The notes under the pieces were generated by a model. The model searched no databases, was not told where the DNA came from, and saw only the letters and a program-made list of their open reading frames with translations. A stretch of DNA of 18,792 nt from Acidobacteriota bacterium (GTDB lineage Bacteria; Acidobacteriota; Terriglobia; Terriglobales; Acidobacteriaceae). A program made the position numbers and the translations under genes. Location: contig JAKAAZ010000049.1 in NCBI GenBank assembly GCA_021802085.1, positions 1 through 18,792 on the forward strand, given 5' to 3'. Of the stretch, positions 15,750 to 18,792 are shown one piece after another (within the stretch, counting starts at the first letter, position 1; every line of letters starts with the position of its first letter).

Positions 15750-17321
15750 ATGCTTACCGAACGCGCTTCTGGAGTCCTTCTTCATCTGTCTTCTCTTCCT
15801 TCTCGCGGTGGTATTGGAGACTTGGGTCCGGCGGCATACGCGTTTGCCGATTTTCTTGCGAGCGCCAAGCAGCAGTATTGGCAAGTGTTGCCGCTCAGTC
15901 CAACCGGCCACGGCAATTCTCCGTACTCGGCGCTTTCCGCTTTCGCGGGCAATCCGATATTCATCAGTCTCGAAAAGCTGTCCGACGAAGGCTGGCTCGA
16001 TCCGGCATCCCTGGAGTCATTGCCGGGCAGCGATGGTCCGGTCGATTTCGAGCTGGCTACCGCGCGCAAAAGCCCGTTGCTGGAGCAAGCCGCAGGGCGC
16101 TTTCTGGACCAGGCATCGCCGGAAGCGCGAGAACGCTTCGAACAATTCTGCGTCGACAATCAACGCTGGCTGGAAGGCTTTGTCAGCTTCAGCGTGCTGC
16201 GCACCATGTTTGCCAATGCCAGCTGGTCTGCGTGGCCGGAAGAATATCTGCATCGCGTTCCCGCGGCCATGGAGCGTTTTCGCGCCGAACACGACCGCGA
16301 GCGCATGGTGCAGAAAGCGATTCAGTTCTTCTTTCAGGAACAATGGATGGCGCTGCGGGCCTACTGCGCGGAGCGAAAGATCCGCTTCATCGGCGACATG
16401 GCCATTTTCGTCAACTACGACAGCGCAGCCGTCTGGATGCACCCGGAAATCTTCCAGCTCGATGACAAGAAAAACGCGCTGCATGTCGCTGGCGTGCCGC
16501 CGGATTATTTCAGCCCCACCGGGCAGCGATGGGGCAATCCACTCTATCGCTGGGACGTGCTGGCCAGCACCAACTTCGACTGGTGGGTGGCGCGCTTCCG
16601 CCGCGCGCTCGCGCTTTGCGATCTTTTGCGCCTCGATCATTTCCGTGGCTTTGAGTCCTACTGGGCCATCCCCGCCGAAGATCAAACGGCGGTCCGCGGT
16701 ACCTGGATGAAGGGGTTGGGCACGGAGCTGTTCTCCTATGTGTACAAGGAGATTGGCGACCTGCCTCTCATTGCGGAAGACCTCGGCGTCATTACGCCGG
16801 AGGTGGAGCGAATGCGCAAAAGTTTCGGCATGCCAGGGATGCGGGTGATGCAGTTCGGCTTCAGCGATCGCGGCGCGCATCTGCATTTACCCCACCGTTG
16901 CGAGCCCAACATGGTCATCTACACCGGAACGCACGATAACAACACCACGCTCGGCTGGTGGCGCCAGACCAGCAGTGTCGAACGCGAGGCCATCGCCGCC
17001 TACCTGCATCCGGGCGACGATGGCATCGTGTGGGCGATGATGCGCGGCGCCGCCGCGTCCGTTGCGCGCCTGTGCCTCTTCCCGTTGCAGGATGTACTGC
17101 AGTTGGATGGCGATGCCCGCATGAACACCCCGGCGCAACCCGATGGAAACTGGGCCTGGCGTTATTCGCCGGACGCGTTGCAGCCGTGGATCACGGAAAA
17201 GCTGGCTGCCCTGACTCAGGTCACGGATCGCGACGGCTGGGCCGAACCGCACGATCCAACCAATCCTCCCGTAGACGCGGCCTCCGCGTTCGCCAGTGAG
17301 CTCGCCGCCGGCATGTCTTGA
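15750..17321 (+). CDS. malQ: 4-alpha-glucanotransferase (amylomaltase, GH77)
   Basis: A 523-aa cytoplasmic enzyme that transfers alpha-1,4-glucan segments between maltodextrins and releases glucose; it serves maltodextrin or glycogen turnover. All GH77 landmarks are present: SGVLLHLSSLPS and GIGDLG at the N-terminus, YWQVLPLSPTG (43-53), SPYS (57-60), FIGDMAIFV (213-221), the nucleophile D296 in LRLDHFRG, the acid/base E343 in LIAEDLG, and the transition-state Asp D396 in GTHDNNT. These agree closely with Thermus aquaticus amylomaltase (D293, E340, D395). Length is typical of the short bacterial type without N-terminal extension. The ATG has an excellent ribosome binding site (GGAG, 5 nt). 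It lies 137 nt after the foldase gene, so it may have its own transcript, although no promoter is convincing. Repeat-rich DNA follows directly. Confidence 0.96.
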   Translation: MLTERASGVLLHLSSLPSRGGIGDLGPAAYAFADFLASAKQQYWQVLPLSPTGHGNSPYSALSAFAGNPIFISLEKLSDEGWLDPASLESLPGSDGPVDFELATARKSPLLEQAAGRFLDQASPEARERFEQFCVDNQRWLEGFVSFSVLRTMFANASWSAWPEEYLHRVPAAMERFRAEHDRERMVQKAIQFFFQEQWMALRAYCAERKIRFIGDMAIFVNYDSAAVWMHPEIFQLDDKKNALHVAGVPPDYFSPTGQRWGNPLYRWDVLASTNFDWWVARFRRALALCDLLRLDHFRGFESYWAIPAEDQTAVRGTWMKGLGTELFSYVYKEIGDLPLIAEDLGVITPEVERMRKSFGMPGMRVMQFGFSDRGAHLHLPHRCEPNMVIYTGTHDNNTTLGWWRQTSSVEREAIAAYLHPGDDGIVWAMMRGAAASVARLCLFPLQDVLQLDGDARMNTPAQPDGNWAWRYSPDALQPWITEKLAALTQVTDRDGWAEPHDPTNPPVDAASAFASELAAGMS

Positions 17322-17458
17322 GAATCCCCGGTGATTGCACCAGCCTGAGCGGCAACTTTACGAGTGTGCCGATCGCATCGCAAAATAGGGAAGCGCTGTT
17401 TGCGTGGGAGCCCGCATCTGGCATCGAGGCGCCCCTCGCATCTGAGACATGGGATTTG

Positions 17459-17586
17459 CCCCACCGCCCGCGCGGAGTCATTCTGAACGAAGGCCGATCC
17501 GCGCAGCGGACGGCCGCAGTGAAGAATCCAGACAAACTCCGCGCGCACACGCCGCCCATCAACCCAGCACCGTCAAATCCGGGTGC
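17459..17586 (+). repeat. 128-bp direct repeat, copy 1
   Basis: Matches 17872-17999 at a constant offset of 413 with only a few differences and no gaps. It contains TCATTCTGAACGAAG, then a hairpin GGCCG-at-CCGC-gca-GCGG-a-CGGCC (17492-17515), then TGAAGAATCC. The two outer parts read together as the dispersed TCATTCTGAACGAAGTGAAGAATC-type motif, as if a GC-rich stem-loop of about 27 bp had been inserted in it. Confidence 0.9.
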
Positions 17587-17603
17587 CCATGCTGGAACTG
17601 GCC

Positions 17604-17679
17604 GCATCAACGAGTTCTGCATCAGCGCACGGCTTCTCTACCAGCGCACGAGTTCTGTATCAGGGCACGGCTTGAGCCG
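17604..17679 (+). repeat. Degenerate 19-bp tandem repeat
   Basis: Units: a partial one at 17604-17622, then CAGCGCACGGCTTCTCTAC (17623-17641), CAGCGCACGAGTTCTGTAT (17642-17660) and CAGGGCACGGCTTGAGCCG (17661-17679). As a consequence ACGAGTTCTG…ACGGCTT occurs twice, 38 bp apart (17610-17635 and 17648-17673), with two differences in 26. Confidence 0.75.
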
Positions 17680-17725
17680 TGCCGTAAAATGCCACAATTT
17701 TCGAGGGCTTCAGCCCCTGAAAATT
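17664..17725. repeat. Two adjacent palindromes (dispersed-repeat type)
   Basis: GGCACGGCT-TG-AGCCGTGCC (17664-17683) is a perfect 9-bp inverted repeat. AATTTTC…GAAAATT (17696-17702 / 17719-17725) encloses GGGCT-TC-AGCCC, giving a second long hairpin with a small internal mismatch. Together they read …cacggcttgagccgtgcc…gggcttcagcccctg…, a pattern I remember from intergenic repeats in acidobacterial genomes (memory, not checked). Confidence 0.75.
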
Positions 17726-17801
17726 GCTTCTGAGTTCCCAGGTTTGGATTGACGCAACCAGCTCTCGCCTTCCTCTGGCTTGAGTGAAAATGAAAAAGCA
17801 C

Positions 17802-17866
17802 TGTCATCCTGAGGTAGCCTGGTCGCCGTGTCATCCAGACCGCATCGAAGGATCTGCATTTCGCCG
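17802..17866 (+). repeat. TCATCCTGAGG / GAAGGATCTGC dispersed-repeat element
   Basis: TGTCATCCTGAGG (17802-17814) followed by a second TGTCATCC (17829-17836) and GCATCGAAGGATCTGCATTTCG (from 17842). This is a relative of the TCATTCTGAACGAAG…GAAGAATCC core in the 128-bp repeats, placed between the two copies and apparently duplicated at its start. Confidence 0.55.
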
Positions 17867-17871
17867 AACAT

Positions 17872-17999
17872 CCCCACCGCCCGCGCGGAGTCATTCTGAA
17901 CGAAGGCCGATCCGCGCAGCGGACGGCCGCAGTGAAGAATCCAGACAAACTCCGCGCACACACGCCGCCCGTCAACCCAGCCCCGTCAAATCCGGGCGC
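17872..17999 (+). repeat. 128-bp direct repeat, copy 2
   Basis: Second copy of the element at 17459-17586, same orientation. The internal hairpin is at 17905-17928 and is unchanged. The visible differences are single-base changes in the right third (for example CCCGTC against CCCATC, and GGGCGCT against GGGTGCC), so the duplication is recent or maintained. Confidence 0.9.
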
Positions 18000-18058
18000 T
18001 CCGCTCCCAGAACAGCTAAAGGCTTGGTTGACTATTATGTACTCATAGAGGTTTAGAC

Positions 18059-18605
18059 GTGACGGAGCAATCGACGGAACTTCTTCACCACGCTCCCGAA
18101 TGATGGAGCGCAGTCGGAACACTCTTCAACGCGCTTCTGGTCGCCGTCCTGGCTTACATAAACTGGCAATATCTCAAGGCCGCGAAAAGACAAGCGGACG
18201 CCGCGGAACAACAAACCGAAGAGATCAAAGAGCAAATCATTCTTTCGCGCGAACAGCTAGCTGTAATGCAGGATGCTTTCCGCCTTTCTATCACGCGCGA
18301 CAAAACGGATCGAAGAAAATCCCTCACAATAGCTGAGACCGAGCTCCGCAAAATACAAGACGTCGTTACAAAGCTGTTGTATGCCTTGAGTCAACCTGCT
18401 CCCAATCCCCACGACGTAGCAGAAGACGCCATTTTTCCCGATGGCTGGGTTCGGATCGCAGGCCCCATGGCACAGGAGTTAGAAGCGGGGGACCATAAGG
18501 CAAGAGTACTGCAGGGCAGTCTACTAGCATCCAGGACTGCGTTTCGCGATCTGATGGGACAACGGGTGCGCGACATAGAAGTGGTGTTTTGCAGGTTCCC
18601 TTTTT
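18059..18605 (+). pseudogene. Broken gene for a small membrane-anchored coiled-coil protein
   Basis: A GTG at 18059 has an ideal ribosome binding site (AGAGG, 18047-18051, 7-nt spacing) and encodes 14 residues (…TELLHHAPE) before TGA 18101-18103. The same frame then continues, without another stop to the window edge, as a convincing protein: a membrane helix WSAVGTLFNALLVAVLAYIN, a charged coiled coil rich in K/Q/E (YLKAAKRQADAAEQQTEEIK…), and a soluble domain with GWVRIAGPMAQELEAG. TGG in place of TGA would give HHAPEWWSAVGT, natural for the interface before a helix. The right end is lost: near 18600 the sequence changes to the suspected insertion element, whose ORF happens to be in the same frame. 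No start codon allows the helix to be kept; the next ATG (18266) starts after the coiled coil begins. I do not recognise the family. A sequencing error at 18101-18103 is the main alternative. End coordinate approximate. Confidence 0.65.
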
Positions 18606-18655
18606 TTGTGGCAGAAAGCCGAGCGTTGCAATACGCTAGGAGAAGGGGGCCGTAC

Positions 18656-18792
18656 ATGCCTGACTCTCTGCTTGACCTTGAAAATCGCCGCGCCACCGTT
18701 CAGATGCAGATCGCCCAGTTGGGTGACATGCGCTCCGGCTCCATTACGGGAACCGTTGGACGATGCGGAAATCCAAACTGTCATTGCCATCG
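18656..18792 (+). CDS. DUF6788-like protein, N-terminal part (insertion-element gene)
   Basis: Starts at ATG 18656 with a purine-rich ribosome binding region (AGGAGAAGGGGG, 18638-18649) and runs off the window after 45 codons. A short helical start (DLENRRATVQMQIAQLGDM) leads into GSITGTVGRCGNPNCHCH, whose C-x4-C-x-C/H pattern resembles the metal-binding-looking core RCGKPxCxC of DUF6788 proteins. From memory, such small proteins often sit next to a transposase gene. The frame is also open upstream into the broken coiled-coil gene, but the ATG with its ribosome binding site is the natural start. Family assignment is from motif recall only. Confidence 0.6.
   Translation, partial: MPDSLLDLENRRATVQMQIAQLGDMRSGSITGTVGRCGNPNCHCH

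Larger units (their letters stand above)
17322..18058. other. Gene-free, repeat-rich region
   Basis: About 740 bases without a credible gene. It holds two copies of a 128-bp element, a 19-bp degenerate tandem repeat, two strong palindromes and a TCATCCTGAGG-type element, all listed separately. A further small hairpin CGAGG-CGCC-CCTCG lies at 17425-17438. The last 20 bases include the ribosome binding site of the next, broken gene. Open frames on both strands here are by-products of the repeats. Confidence 0.75.

Noticed and set aside
17604..17679. Tandem 19-bp units as a CRISPR array
   Set aside because: Units are contiguous without spacers, degenerate, and no cas gene is present.
17622..18122. 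166-codon minus-strand open frame, and a similar one at 17221-17622
   Set aside because: Both contain the same SLSGFFTAAVRCADRPSF peptide because each covers a copy of the 128-bp repeat; repeat-derived, without ribosome binding site or domain.
18101..18135. In-frame TGA as a selenocysteine codon (AGCGC/GCGCT stem follows, 18107-18111 / 18131-18135)
   Set aside because: The stem has only five pairs with a 19-nt loop and no visible SECIS-like apical motif, and a selenocysteine just before a membrane helix makes little sense; a TGG-to-TGA mutation is simpler.

Overview
The window looks like a chromosomal segment of a moderately GC-rich, Gram-negative-type bacterium. Acidobacteriota (Terriglobia-like) is my best guess. 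The reasons are the mix of genes (a signal-peptide BON/glycine-zipper protein, a PpiD/SurA-type foldase, GalT, MalQ, DUF488) and the dispersed repeats near the right end (TCATTCTGAACGAAG-type and GGGCTTCAGCCCC-type palindromes), which I remember as common in that phylum. This is inference; no 16S or marker gene is present.

Layout. 1-83: the last codons of an unrecognised ORF running in from the left, possibly a transposase. 201-1840 (+): galT and a DUF488 gene. 1864-8115 (-): a tight three-gene operon, read right to left, of a membrane-anchored vWA protein, a large tubulin/FtsZ-superfamily protein (Tubulin_2-like) and an unrecognised 545-aa single-pass membrane protein. 8165-8198: two interleaved divergent promoters with a palindrome, serving this operon and an aldo/keto reductase (8223-9110, +). 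9291-12070 (+): a surface-polysaccharide block with a decayed flippase gene followed by two overlapping family-2 glycosyltransferases that are more AT-rich than their surroundings. 12239-17321 (+): BON/glycine-zipper envelope protein, parvulin-type foldase, and 4-alpha-glucanotransferase (malQ). 17322-18058: about 740 bases without a credible gene, full of repeats and stem-loops. 18059-18605: a membrane/coiled-coil protein gene broken by an in-frame TGA and apparently truncated by an insertion. 18656 to the end: the start of a DUF6788-like ORF, probably the first gene of an insertion element.

How the parts work together. The most interesting unit is the 6.3-kb vWA/tubulin-like/545-aa operon. 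It starts at one strong sigma70-like promoter, its intergenic gaps are 18 and 3 nt, and its products can be placed in the membrane (vWA protein: signal peptide, periplasmic vWA domain, late TM, cytoplasmic tail), in the cytoplasm (tubulin-like GTPase) and in the membrane again (545-aa protein, one TM). This matches the idea of an FtsZ-like membrane-remodelling machine associated with vWA proteins, but the 545-aa partner is not something I recognise. galT, malQ and the glycosyltransferases fit sugar-nucleotide, glycogen/maltodextrin and surface-glycan metabolism; the broken flippase suggests the glycan locus is degraded. Possible insertion-sequence remnants lie at both ends of the window.
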